This document shows, piece after piece, positions 17,211 through 26,900 of a stretch of 64,000 nucleotides of DNA. The notes beneath the pieces were generated by a model that did not search any database, was not told the origin of the DNA, and was given only the letters and a program-made list of their open reading frames with translations. Made by a program: the position numbers and the translations under genes. Numbering within the stretch: the first letter of the stretch is position 1; every line of letters starts with the position of its first letter. The stretch comes from Parapedobacter sp042666505 (GTDB taxonomy: Bacteria; Bacteroidota; Bacteroidia; Sphingobacteriales; Sphingobacteriaceae): positions 310,001 through 374,000 of the forward strand of contig NZ_JBHTDN010000001.1 of assembly GCF_042666505.1 (NCBI RefSeq), written 5' to 3'.

Positions 17211-17249
17211 CGAAAGAGAAGAGCAGCATATGAATTTTGAGGGCGTAAA

Positions 17250-19025
17250 ATGAACGCGAAACGACTTGTTAAATGGGTGTTTTGGAGCATGGCCCTTACG
17301 GCCGGCTGTACACACCAACCTCGGGTTGGGGACCTCACCGTTAAAAGCGTCATGGATAGTTTGGTAACCCGTATTTCTGCGCAATGGGATACCCAGTTGA
17401 TTAACGTTTTGGATGAAAACCGGGTGTTGAAATTCGTTGGCCCCGAAGAACGTGCCGCGCTTGCTAAAAACTATTGGCGCTTTCGGGTGGATGTACCGGT
17501 AGTGGTTTCCATTATGCGTGATAGTGCGCAAAAATCGGTGCCTTTCTGGCTGGTAGAAGATGGGTTTAAAAAAACAGCACTCAAGGTCCGGAATGAACAG
17601 TATACCTACGAAGTATGGCAAAAAAACTTTCCTGCCGGTGAGGTGGGACTTGGAATAAATGGATTCGACAAGCACCGCCCCGTTTATTTTGTAGGGGTGG
17701 CGCCCAAGCATTCGGGCGATGCGGTCAATATTACTCCCATTCTTCCGCAGAAACAACTCGTTACCGTATTGAACACCGGTGCATTCACGTATCACGATTG
17801 GGACGGGCTTGTACTCACTGAAGTACCGGAAGCTCTGAAAGGACAGTATCTGCTACCTACCATTCGCGGACGTGCACGGGAGGCACATTTAATCGGTGCG
17901 TTCCGAAGAACCGAATTTCCATCTACCGAAACGCCAGATCAGGTGGTTCTCACCCTCCCGGAAGATACCGAACGCGGCATGACTGTCCAATGGCGGTGCA
18001 AATCTGACGTGCGGGAAGGGTGGATTGAGTATTGGCCTGACGGAACAGCGGATACCATACGGACCGAGGTTGAAGGAATGTTGTCGGAAGATCGCCTGTT
18101 ACGCAACGATCGATACGTAAACCGCTTCCGTATACGGCTCGATTCTCTGCAACCCGGTACGACTTATCGATATCGGGTGGGGCAGGGAAACGTCATTGGC
18201 GAAACCGCGGTTTTTTCAACACCGGATACCAATGATACGTTCGCATTCACGTGGTTCGGCGATATACACAACGACTCGTTATGGGGAAAGCTAGCACGGG
18301 ATGCCGCTGCAGCCTACCCGCAAACAAATTTTTATCTTTCGGTGGGAGACCTTGTTAATACCGGTCTGCACCGTGACGACTGGGATGCGCTGTTCGGGTA
18401 CTCCGGTGGGATGTTCCGGGAAAAACCTTTCATGGCTGTACCTGGCAATCACGATAGTCAAGACGGACTCGGTGCAGGGATGTTTCGCGAATTGCTATCC
18501 TATCCCGAAAACGGCCCTGACGCTCAACCTGAGGGTTTTACGTATGCATTCCGGTATAAACACGCCTTATTTTTGATGGTAGACGTCGTCAGCTTTTCGA
18601 CATCACAGCAGGCTGCGTGGATCGAATCGCAATTGTCGAAGACAGATGCAAAGTGGAAGTTTGTCGTTTTTCACTTTCCTCCGTATACTTCGGAAGAGCC
18701 TTATCCCGACATCGTTGAAAATTGGGTGCCTTTGTTTGACAAGTACGGTGTGGACATGGTAATGAATGGGCATTTTCATTATTACCTGCGTACACAACCG
18801 ATGAAAAACAGCCAGCTGGCGATGCCGGGAACTTTCGGCACAAGGTACGTAATGTCCGTCAGCACGCGCGGAAAAAATGATGATTCTCCGCCGGAGCCCT
18901 ACGCCGAGAAGGTATTAAAAGAAGGATACCTTTATCAACACGTTCAAGTGGATGGCCGCAAGCTGTCGTTTACCTGCGTAGATGCTGAAGGGGCTGTCCG
19001 GGATCGTTTTGAGTTGATTAAATGA
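17250..19025 (+). CDS. Metallophosphoesterase lipoprotein with purple-acid-phosphatase-like N-terminal domain
   Basis: This 591-residue protein has a lipobox (ALTAGCTH). An N-terminal beta region of about 220 residues and an Fn3-like PAP domain (VVLTLPEDTERGMTVQWRCK) precede the catalytic part. The five metal-ligand blocks are all present: WFGDIHND, VGDLVNTG, VPGNHDS, VVFHFPP and MNGHFHYY. The enzyme should hydrolyse phosphate esters or diesters outside the cytoplasm. It begins 39 bases after the PqaA-like gene and ends 22 before the third BNR gene. A phosphate substituent on the target polysaccharide would explain its presence here, but that is inference. Confidence 0.84.
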   Translation: MNAKRLVKWVFWSMALTAGCTHQPRVGDLTVKSVMDSLVTRISAQWDTQLINVLDENRVLKFVGPEERAALAKNYWRFRVDVPVVVSIMRDSAQKSVPFWLVEDGFKKTALKVRNEQYTYEVWQKNFPAGEVGLGINGFDKHRPVYFVGVAPKHSGDAVNITPILPQKQLVTVLNTGAFTYHDWDGLVLTEVPEALKGQYLLPTIRGRAREAHLIGAFRRTEFPSTETPDQVVLTLPEDTERGMTVQWRCKSDVREGWIEYWPDGTADTIRTEVEGMLSEDRLLRNDRYVNRFRIRLDSLQPGTTYRYRVGQGNVIGETAVFSTPDTNDTFAFTWFGDIHNDSLWGKLARDAAAAYPQTNFYLSVGDLVNTGLHRDDWDALFGYSGGMFREKPFMAVPGNHDSQDGLGAGMFRELLSYPENGPDAQPEGFTYAFRYKHALFLMVDVVSFSTSQQAAWIESQLSKTDAKWKFVVFHFPPYTSEEPYPDIVENWVPLFDKYGVDMVMNGHFHYYLRTQPMKNSQLAMPGTFGTRYVMSVSTRGKNDDSPPEPYAEKVLKEGYLYQHVQVDGRKLSFTCVDAEGAVRDRFELIK

Positions 19026-19047
19026 CTAGCCGATAATCTTAAATGGT

Positions 19048-20217
19048 ATGATGAAGAAACAACTTTTAACCGGTGTTATTCTGCTCGTATGGTACCTGGG
19101 CAAATCGGAGGAGGCCCGAATACCCGAAATTGTGGATTCGGTCCTCGTATTTCCGATGCAAAGCCAACATGTTCACGGAAGCAGTGTGGTGGAATTGCCC
19201 AACGGGGATTTTTTGCTGGCATGGTTTCAGGGGAGCGGTGAGCGGACAGCGGATGATGTCCGGATTATGGGCGCACGTAAAAAGAAAGGGAATGACCAAT
19301 GGAGCCGCCCCTTTGAGCTTGCGGATACGCCACATCTGCCGGATTGCAATCCCGTGCTTTTTATGGCCGGAGATAAGTTATTCCTGGTATGGATTGCGGT
19401 CCAAGCCAACCGATGGGAAAATTCGTTACTCCGCTTACGCTCTACCGCCATTTTCGGCGACGAAGGTGCCCCAGAATGGCAATGGCAGGATAATATCCTG
19501 CTGAAGCCGGACGACCATTTTGCCGAAGAGGTGGCGGTAAAATTGCGTGAGCTGCCCGCACTGCATCATGGATGGGCAGCGTATGCGCCGAGGTACGACG
19601 AGCAAATCGTTGAGGCCAGTCGGGATGCGGGAAAACGGAGCCAGGGATGGATGACGCGAATTAAACCGCTGGTGTCGGGCGATCGGATTCTCTTACCGCT
19701 CTATTCAGATGGATTCAATTTTTCGTTGCTGGCGATTTCCGAAGACGGAGGAATGTCTTGGCAGCCAAGTTTACCGATTGTCGGCCGCGGGCCTATTCAA
19801 CCTGCACTTGCCAAGCGGAAGGATGGTACGTTGGTAGCCTATATGCGCGACAGCGGAGATTCTCCTACACGAGTGCAAGTCAGCGAATCGCATGATCAGG
19901 GAAGGAGTTGGACGGCCGCGCGCAAATCGGATATCCCCAATGGCGCCAGCGTCGATGTGCTGGTACTCAATGACGGTCGCTGGGTCATGTTGGGAAACGA
20001 TGTGGACGACGGACGGTATCGGTTGAGCCTTTATTTTTCAGATGACGAAGGGAAGACCTGGCCCGTAAAGCTACCCCTCGAAAATGATACGCAGAAGCAG
20101 GGGCGCTATTCGTATCCGTCGCTGATCCAAGGACACGATGGATTACTCCATATCAGCTATTCGTATCATCTCCACAGTGAAGAAAAAACCATCAAATACG
20201 TGATTGTCAAGCCATGA
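19048..20217 (+). CDS. Secreted BNR_2 sialidase-family protein
   Basis: A short signal peptide (residues 1-18) precedes a six-bladed propeller of about 370 residues. Visible repeats are SEDGGMSWQP, SHDQGRSWTA and SDDEGKTWPV. HVHGSSVVELPNGDFLLAWF at the start, RSWTAARKSDIPNGASVDVL in the middle and SYPSLIQGHDGLLHISYSYH at the end match the 'predicted neuraminidase' (BNR_2) group. As with the two other BNR proteins, no FRIP motif is seen. The stop overlaps the next start in ATGA (20214-20217), so translation of the two is coupled. Confidence 0.76.
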   Translation: MMKKQLLTGVILLVWYLGKSEEARIPEIVDSVLVFPMQSQHVHGSSVVELPNGDFLLAWFQGSGERTADDVRIMGARKKKGNDQWSRPFELADTPHLPDCNPVLFMAGDKLFLVWIAVQANRWENSLLRLRSTAIFGDEGAPEWQWQDNILLKPDDHFAEEVAVKLRELPALHHGWAAYAPRYDEQIVEASRDAGKRSQGWMTRIKPLVSGDRILLPLYSDGFNFSLLAISEDGGMSWQPSLPIVGRGPIQPALAKRKDGTLVAYMRDSGDSPTRVQVSESHDQGRSWTAARKSDIPNGASVDVLVLNDGRWVMLGNDVDDGRYRLSLYFSDDEGKTWPVKLPLENDTQKQGRYSYPSLIQGHDGLLHISYSYHLHSEEKTIKYVIVKP

Positions 20218-22457
20218 AAGTTAAACTAAAAGGTATTCTTTTGCTCACGCTGCTAGCCGGTGCCTGTAGCAGCGGCACATCCGCCGTTGCCATTTCCTAT
20301 GCGGACACCCTGTTTACCCAAGATTACAGCGTAAAATATTTCGCAGATAAGAACCAACCGGGTACGTCCCGGCGGGCTTACGCCAATCGGGAAGGGAACG
20401 TTCAAGTATTGACCGCCGACGGATTAAAACGACCTTTCAATGGTCATTTTTTATATCCCGGCGACTTGGTGGATGATCAGTTCTACCGGTTTATGACGGC
20501 CAAACAGCTGGTTGATATGGCGGTATGCCGGGGCGAGTTTGTCTACCTCGATGCCCGCGTTATTTTCAGCAATGCATGGTCAGGAAGGTTGTATGTTGAA
20601 CACCAATTGGCAAATCCGACCGCATTCGCGCTCAACGATAGCTTTGCGTTTCTGGTTACCGACGGAGAACGGGTCCATTTCATTCGTGACAACGCGGTGA
20701 AATGGAGGGGAACGGTACCGGGCGGCAATGTGCAGCAGGTAATCAGCCATCCTACAGATTCGGCAGTATTCTTTTTGTTGACGCCCGAGTGCATATACCG
20801 ATTTTCTGAAATAGCCAACCACGTGGAAAAAATTCACGAAGGCAGCGGATTTACATCCGCGGATGTGGATGCGCGGAATAACTTACTGATCGTGGGCACA
20901 TCCGAAGGATATTTCAGGTTTGGATTGGCGAATGGAAAGATACAGGGCGAGCTGCAAAAAAAGCTGCCTTGGCCGCATATCGGCGTCGTTAAAGTACTGG
21001 ATGGGAAATATTGGTTTGGAACGGATCGAGGGGCGTTTGCCGTGAGAAGTGATGGGAAAATCGATTACTATGCAGGCAAGCGCTGGCTGCCGGATGATCA
21101 GGTAATGGATATTGAAAGCGGAGTCGGTCAGTCGGTTCTTTTACTTACCCGAAGCGGGCTGGCCAGCATACATTTCAAGCCAATGACGCTGCTTGATAAA
21201 GCCCAATATTACGAGCAACAGGTAAGGGAGCGCCACATCCGTAATGGGTTCAATGCCACGCTAACCGGATTGGACGACGGAGATTTGAGTATGGGTTACT
21301 TAGGCGACTCGGATAACGACGGTTTGTGGACGTCCCTGTATCTGGCTGCTGAGGCTTTCCGCTATGCCACTACCGGCGAACAGCAGGCACTGGACAATAG
21401 CAAGGAATCACTGGATGCCATGGCGCGGCTGTATGACATCAATCCCGTGCCCGGATTTCCCGCTCGCTCCTTCGAACGGCGAGGTAGTGGCGATACCCGC
21501 TCGATGCTTTCCGACCCCGAGCGCTGGCAGTTGTCGGAGCATCCAGATTGGTATTGGAAGGCCACAACCAGCAGTGATGAGGCGATTGGCCATATATTCG
21601 CATTTGGCGTGGTTGCGGAATTGATAAATCACCGGGATATACGCGAAAAAGCAATCCGGCTGATCGATACCCTGATGGGACATATTGTAAAGAACGACTT
21701 TTATTTGGTGGACTACGATGGGCAGCCCACCACTTGGGGCAGATGGAACCCCGAATATGTAAATGCCTTTCCAACAAGTGTCGGCGACCGGAAACTAAAT
21801 TCTTCCAATATCATTGCCATGTTGCAAACTGCCTATCATTTTACAGGCAAGTCCATTTATAAAGAGAAGGCATTTGACCTGATGAATAATCATGGGTATC
21901 TCGAAAACCTGATGCGCCCCATGAGCGAGATTGGGAAAGCGCCGGAAAATTCAGACGACTGGAGCCAGATGTTATCGGGAGCGTGGAACCATTCGGACGA
22001 TGAAATGTACTTCGCGGGCTACTGGGGCTTATACCGTTATGCGTTCAACGACACCTTGAAAGCAAAATATAAAGAAGCCATACTGGATCATTGGGAAGCC
22101 GAAAGACCGGAAAAAGAAGGAGCGTGGAATATTTTTACGGCAATAACGGGAACGGAAAATTTCGACCGTGAGGAAGCCATCTGGTATTTACAGGAATATC
22201 CCCTCGATCTCATTCAATGGACCACACAGAACAGTCATCGACAGGATATCATACCGCTGCCTCCTAACTTCCGGAATCAGACGATCGAAACCGTACTTCC
22301 GCCGGACGAGTTGAAGATTTCACGTCACAATGCAAACCGATTTATACTGGATGGTGGAAGCGACGGGAAAGCCGAAAACAGTGCGGGAGACATTTGGCTG
22401 TTTCCGTACTGGATGGGCCGCTATCTCGGTGTCATCGACGCTCCGGTCGGCAAATAA
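20214..22457 (+). CDS. Propeller plus (alpha/alpha)-barrel lipoprotein of unknown activity
   Basis: I do not recognise a named family for the whole 747-residue protein. It has a lipobox (LLAGACSS). The N-terminal 310 residues or so are beta-rich repeats with periodic blades, including LLIVGTSEGYFRFG and GKYWFGTDRGAFAVRSDGKI, like a sensor-type beta-propeller. From about residue 320 the sequence is helical with aromatic and acidic clusters: LGDSDNDGLWTSLYLAAEAF, the WKATTSSDEAIGH block and SGAWNHSDDEMYFAGYWGL. This pattern is typical of (alpha/alpha) toroid glycosidases and polysaccharide lyases. Conserved-looking Asp, Glu, His and Trp residues in the toroid suggest catalysis. Its position between a BNR protein and the acetyltransferase/SusC unit supports glycan degradation at the cell surface or in the periplasm. 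Confidence 0.6.
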   Translation: MKVKLKGILLLTLLAGACSSGTSAVAISYADTLFTQDYSVKYFADKNQPGTSRRAYANREGNVQVLTADGLKRPFNGHFLYPGDLVDDQFYRFMTAKQLVDMAVCRGEFVYLDARVIFSNAWSGRLYVEHQLANPTAFALNDSFAFLVTDGERVHFIRDNAVKWRGTVPGGNVQQVISHPTDSAVFFLLTPECIYRFSEIANHVEKIHEGSGFTSADVDARNNLLIVGTSEGYFRFGLANGKIQGELQKKLPWPHIGVVKVLDGKYWFGTDRGAFAVRSDGKIDYYAGKRWLPDDQVMDIESGVGQSVLLLTRSGLASIHFKPMTLLDKAQYYEQQVRERHIRNGFNATLTGLDDGDLSMGYLGDSDNDGLWTSLYLAAEAFRYATTGEQQALDNSKESLDAMARLYDINPVPGFPARSFERRGSGDTRSMLSDPERWQLSEHPDWYWKATTSSDEAIGHIFAFGVVAELINHRDIREKAIRLIDTLMGHIVKNDFYLVDYDGQPTTWGRWNPEYVNAFPTSVGDRKLNSSNIIAMLQTAYHFTGKSIYKEKAFDLMNNHGYLENLMRPMSEIGKAPENSDDWSQMLSGAWNHSDDEMYFAGYWGLYRYAFNDTLKAKYKEAILDHWEAERPEKEGAWNIFTAITGTENFDREEAIWYLQEYPLDLIQWTTQNSHRQDIIPLPPNFRNQTIETVLPPDELKISRHNANRFILDGGSDGKAENSAGDIWLFPYWMGRYLGVIDAPVGK

Positions 22458-22563
22458 ACCACCGAAATTTTCAATAGTAAATTTCATGTATTGTTTACAC
22501 ATAAGCAATGTTTTGTTAATGTGTTTTTCATTCTGAAAATCAGTAGTTTGTTTGGTTTTTTAA

Positions 22564-22630
22564 ATGCTAAAATGCGCCATGCAAATGCTAATATCCTACA
22601 ATGAAAATCAGCGCCGTTGCTCTACTTTTG
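22564..22630 (+). promoter_or_regulatory. Promoter and operator upstream of the acetyltransferase/SusC unit (group 2)
   Basis: TACTTTTG at 22623-22630 is the -7 box. The 59 bases before it align without gaps with 29142-29200 in front of the second SusC, with 35 of the first 44 bases identical. The block includes ATGCTAATATCCTACAA at 22585-22601, which also recurs at 259-275. No -33 TTTG is present, as expected for a regulator-dependent promoter. Confidence 0.6.
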
Positions 22631-22716
22631 AATGGCTGAACCATCGAAGATGACATCGGGACAGGGTAGGATAAGAGGGTTTGGTAACGAGTAATTAACA
22701 ACGAAAAATGTAAGAA

Positions 22717-23802
22717 ATGACACACACCCAAACAGATCGGCGTTTGATTTCGCTGGATGCATTCCGCGGATTTACGATAGCGGCAATGATAATCGTAAAC
22801 ACACCGGGTTCATGGGATCACGTGTTTGCTCCGTTGCTGCATGCATCTTGGCATGGATTTACGCCGACAGATGCCGTATTTCCCTTTTTTATTTTTGCGA
22901 TGGGGATCTCGCTGACCCTATCTTATGGCAGGTTGAAGGAAAAAGGAGCGCAAACCAAACAGGTATTGGTCAAAACGGCCAAGCGGGCGATTCTCATTTT
23001 CCTCATCGGGGTACTGCTCGGCTTGTTTCCCGAGTTTAACTTGTCGGAAGTCCGGATTCCCGGTGTATTGCAACGCATTGCCATCGTCTTTTTTTTCTGT
23101 GCACTGTTGTTCTGGTATACCACCTGGAAGCAGCAGGCAGTCATCGCCGGTTTGCTGCTGTTAGGGTACTGGTTGGCGATGATCTACATCCCCGTACCCG
23201 GCTTGGGTGCCGGAGTGCTTGAACCCGGGAGAAACCTGGCGGCATGGATAGACAGCTTGGTGATACCCGGCAAGATGTGGCAGGGTACATGGGATCCGGA
23301 GGGCATACTGAGTACGATTCCGGCCATTGCGACCGGAATATCCGGCTTATTGGTTGGCCATATCCTCGCAAATCCGCGAAATACGTCGGAACGGAAACTG
23401 AACTGGATGTACCTGGCGGGGTTGGCTTCCTTTCTGGCCGGTTCGGCTTGGGGATGGGGTTTCCCAATCAACAAAAACCTGTGGACGAGTTCGTATGTGC
23501 TTTACACGTCTGGTTTGGCCACTATGCTTTTTGCGACCCTGTTTTTCGTGATCGAAATACTGGGCATAAGAAACTGGGCGAAGCCAGGGGTCGTGTTCGG
23601 CTCGAACGCCATTACGGCATATGTGATCGGAGGCATCCTGCCCAGCCTACTGTATGCGGTTAATGATTGGTATGTGCAAACGATAGTGGATACCTCGGAT
23701 CATCCGGAATGGCCCTCGTTGGGGTGGGCGATTTTCATTTGCTTGATGTGTTACCTACCCGTTTATTTACTCTATCGGAAGAAAATCTTTATCAAGATCT
23801 AA
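22717..23802 (+). CDS. HGSNAT/NagX-type transmembrane acyltransferase (DUF5009/DUF1624 family)
   Basis: This 361-residue polytopic protein has about ten membrane helices. The N-terminal signature RRLISLDAFRGFTIAAMIIV followed by NTPGSW and the HASWHGFTPTDAVFPFFIF block is diagnostic of the family that includes heparan-alpha-glucosaminide N-acetyltransferase; the His in SWHGF corresponds to the residue thought to carry the acetyl group. It would use cytoplasmic acetyl-CoA to acetylate an amino or hydroxyl group on a periplasmic sugar. It leads a unit with SusC and SusD behind the group 2 promoter. The truncated gene at the left edge is a second copy. Acceptor sugar is unknown. Confidence 0.85.
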   Translation: MTHTQTDRRLISLDAFRGFTIAAMIIVNTPGSWDHVFAPLLHASWHGFTPTDAVFPFFIFAMGISLTLSYGRLKEKGAQTKQVLVKTAKRAILIFLIGVLLGLFPEFNLSEVRIPGVLQRIAIVFFFCALLFWYTTWKQQAVIAGLLLLGYWLAMIYIPVPGLGAGVLEPGRNLAAWIDSLVIPGKMWQGTWDPEGILSTIPAIATGISGLLVGHILANPRNTSERKLNWMYLAGLASFLAGSAWGWGFPINKNLWTSSYVLYTSGLATMLFATLFFVIEILGIRNWAKPGVVFGSNAITAYVIGGILPSLLYAVNDWYVQTIVDTSDHPEWPSLGWAIFICLMCYLPVYLLYRKKIFIKI

Positions 23803-23901
23803 CGTACGGTTCATACCAAAGCGCGTACTTGCGGACGCTAAACCAAGCACTAAACTCGATGAATGACTGAATAATCGAAGAAATCAGGAAATGTAAAAAG
23901 T

Positions 23902-26900
23902 ATGAGAACGGAAAGTTTTACAATCAAAAGAGACTGGGTAAAGACATTTCTTTGCTTGGTAATCGGTTTGTGGGGATGCGTGGACGTATTCGCTCAGGAT
24001 CGATTGGATGTGTCGGGCACGGTAACCGGGCCGGATGGCAATCCCGTTGCCGGTGTGACCGTCAGTTTGGAAGGAACCAATAGAGCGTCGGCTACCGATG
24101 CCGCGGGGAGGTATACACTCAACGACGTCGTTTCAGATGGGACTTTGGTGTTTAAAGCCGTCGGCTATGAAACGGCATCGGTTAGTATCGGTGGCAAATC
24201 CGTTATCGATATCGAATTGAGCCAGGGCCAAGAGGCGTTGGAGGAAGTGGTAGTTACAGCGTTGGGTATCAAACGGGAAGAACGCTCGTTAGGTTATTCC
24301 GTAGGCAAGGTGGACGGTGCAGAGTTGTCGCGGGTTGCTAACGAGAACGTGTTGAGCGGTATGGCAGGGAAGGTACCCGGTGTAGCCATCAGTTCTACGG
24401 GGGGGACCGGGTCGTCCGTCAGCATGGTAATCCGTGGCGCAACCTCGCTAAGCAGCGACAATCAACCATTGTTCGTCGTGGATGGTGTGCCGATTGCAAA
24501 CACCTTAAACAACGTTTCGCAGATCGGCAACGATAACCGCGTGGATTATGGCAATGCGATTTCCAGTTTGAATCCCGACGATATCGAAAGCGTATCCATC
24601 CTGAAGGGACCGAGCGCAGCGGCATTATACGGTTCCCGAGCGGGTAATGGGGTGGTGCTTATTACCACCAAATCGGGTGCATCGGTTAATAAAATGACCG
24701 TATCCGTAACTAGTAACACCGTTTTTGATATGCCCTATCGATATCTGGACATGCACAGCAAGTTTGCTACGGGCGTATTTCCTTTTACGCCGGAGTTCAA
24801 TCCGTTTGAAGGTGGCATTTTGGAAATCGAAGAAGGTTCCGCTGGCGGGATCGGGCCCGAATTGGATAAAGGGTACAAGGCGATCCAATGGAACAGCCCC
24901 TTGGACGAGAATGGAAATAGGATACCTACAGAATTGAAATCTTATCCTAACAACGTCAAAAATTTCGTGCAAACGGGAATTACGACGACGAATGGCGTAT
25001 CCATCGCCAATAATACCGAGCGGATGAATTACCGGATATCGTATTCGAATATGATTAACCGGGGGATTATTCCCAATACAGATCTCTCCAGGAATTCGCT
25101 TAATATGAGTTCTACCTTAAAGCTTCATCCCGACTTTTCGATTTCTACCAACATCGACTACAGCCGCAACGGCTCGGACAATCGCCCGGCAACCAACCGT
25201 GGCGCCAATCCCATGCAATGGGCCTATGGCGTGTCTCCGCACATCAATATTCTGGATCTGAAGAACTATTGGGTGGAGGGAAAAGAAAATATTGAACAAC
25301 TAACCGCAGCGCTCGGAGAAAAAAATAATCCGTACTTTCTGGCATATGGCGTGAGCAACAGTTTTGTGCGCGACCGGGTGTTCGGAAACGTTCGCGCCAA
25401 CTGGCAGATCACCCCTGAGCTCGACTTTATGGCCCGGTATGCGCTGGATAGTTACCAAGAACAGCGGGAATCCAAAATTCCATACAGTTATACAGATGAC
25501 CCGCGAGGCGCTTACGGCATAGTTAACCTGCATCGGCAGGAACAGAATATTGATTTTCTGGCGACTTACAAAAAAGGCTTCAATTGGATGGACCTGTCTG
25601 TTTCGGCTGGAGGCAATACACGGTATGTTCGTAATCGGGATGAGAGTAATTCAAGCAAAGGTGGGTCAGGATTGGTGGTGCCGGGCTTGTATACGCTATC
25701 TAATATTAGTCCATCAGGCTTGAATTACGGAAGTTACCTTGCGGAAAAATCCGTGAACAGCGTGTATGGAATGTTAAATATCGGATTTAACGACCTGGTG
25801 TATCTGGATTTGACCGCCCGGAATGATTGGTCCAGTACGTTACCCGAAAACAACCGCTCGTATTTCTATCCGTCGGCTTCGTTAAGCGTATTATTGGACG
25901 AAGTGTTCAGTTTGCCGCAGCAGGTAAATGTATTGAAATTGCGCGGCGGGGTGGCACGTGCGGGAAATGATACAGGGCCATACAACCTGATTAATGTATT
26001 GGCCAACGCCGGGGCGTGGGGCGACGTGACGCGACTCACCAAGCCGGGAAATCTGCTGTTGCCCAATTTGAAACCGGAGATTGCTACTTCCTACGAATAT
26101 GGCTTGGACCTGGGATTGTGGGACAATCGGCTGCGTTTTGAAGGTACTTACTACCAGCTGGACAACGAAAACCAGATTATTCCGACGAAATTACCAGGTT
26201 CCAGCGGTTTCACATCGAAAAACATCAATGCCGGACTTTTGCGGAGCCGAGGGTTCGAGCTCCTGGTAGGCGGTACCCCGATACTAACTAACGACTGGCG
26301 TTGGGATATCAACGTAAACTGGTATCGCAACCGTACGCGGATCATGGAGTTGACCGAAGGGCTTGAATTTTACGATCTGTGGGGCGATGCGAAAGGTGGA
26401 GCTCGGACCTATGTAGGGCAGGAAATCGGGGATTTATATGATGCGCAGTTGGTAACCGTAACCGCTCCGAATTCCCCGTATTATGGTTGGCCGTTATTGG
26501 ACGAGCAAGGTTCGTGGCAGTCTGTCAGTATGAATAATACAACCAACAAGATTGGTAATTTTAACCCGGACTTCACCATGGGGGTGATGTCATCACTGAG
26601 CTATAAACGGTTTTCGCTGAATTTTTCGCTGGATATGCGCTTTGGCGGGGATTTCGTTTCACAAACCTATCGGTATTCGGAGTCGGATCTGCGTACCCAG
26701 CGTTTCCTGGATAACCTGATCCATCCGAACGGAATGACCGGTGCTGAACTTAAGAATTACTTGATCGACAATGACCTTATTGTGGTTCGTGGCAATCGGT
26801 TTAACATTGTAGGCGGTCCTACCCAGGAAATGGGCGGATTTCCCTTTGAGTTGGAAGACGGCTCAAAATTTCCGTATGGCGGAGTATTTAACCCCGGCGT

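Noticed and set aside
12235..20217. A standard sialic acid (nan) catabolic cluster
   Set aside because: The aldolase motifs are divergent, the BNR proteins lack the FRIP motif, and no NanE, NanK or NagA/NagB-type genes are present.
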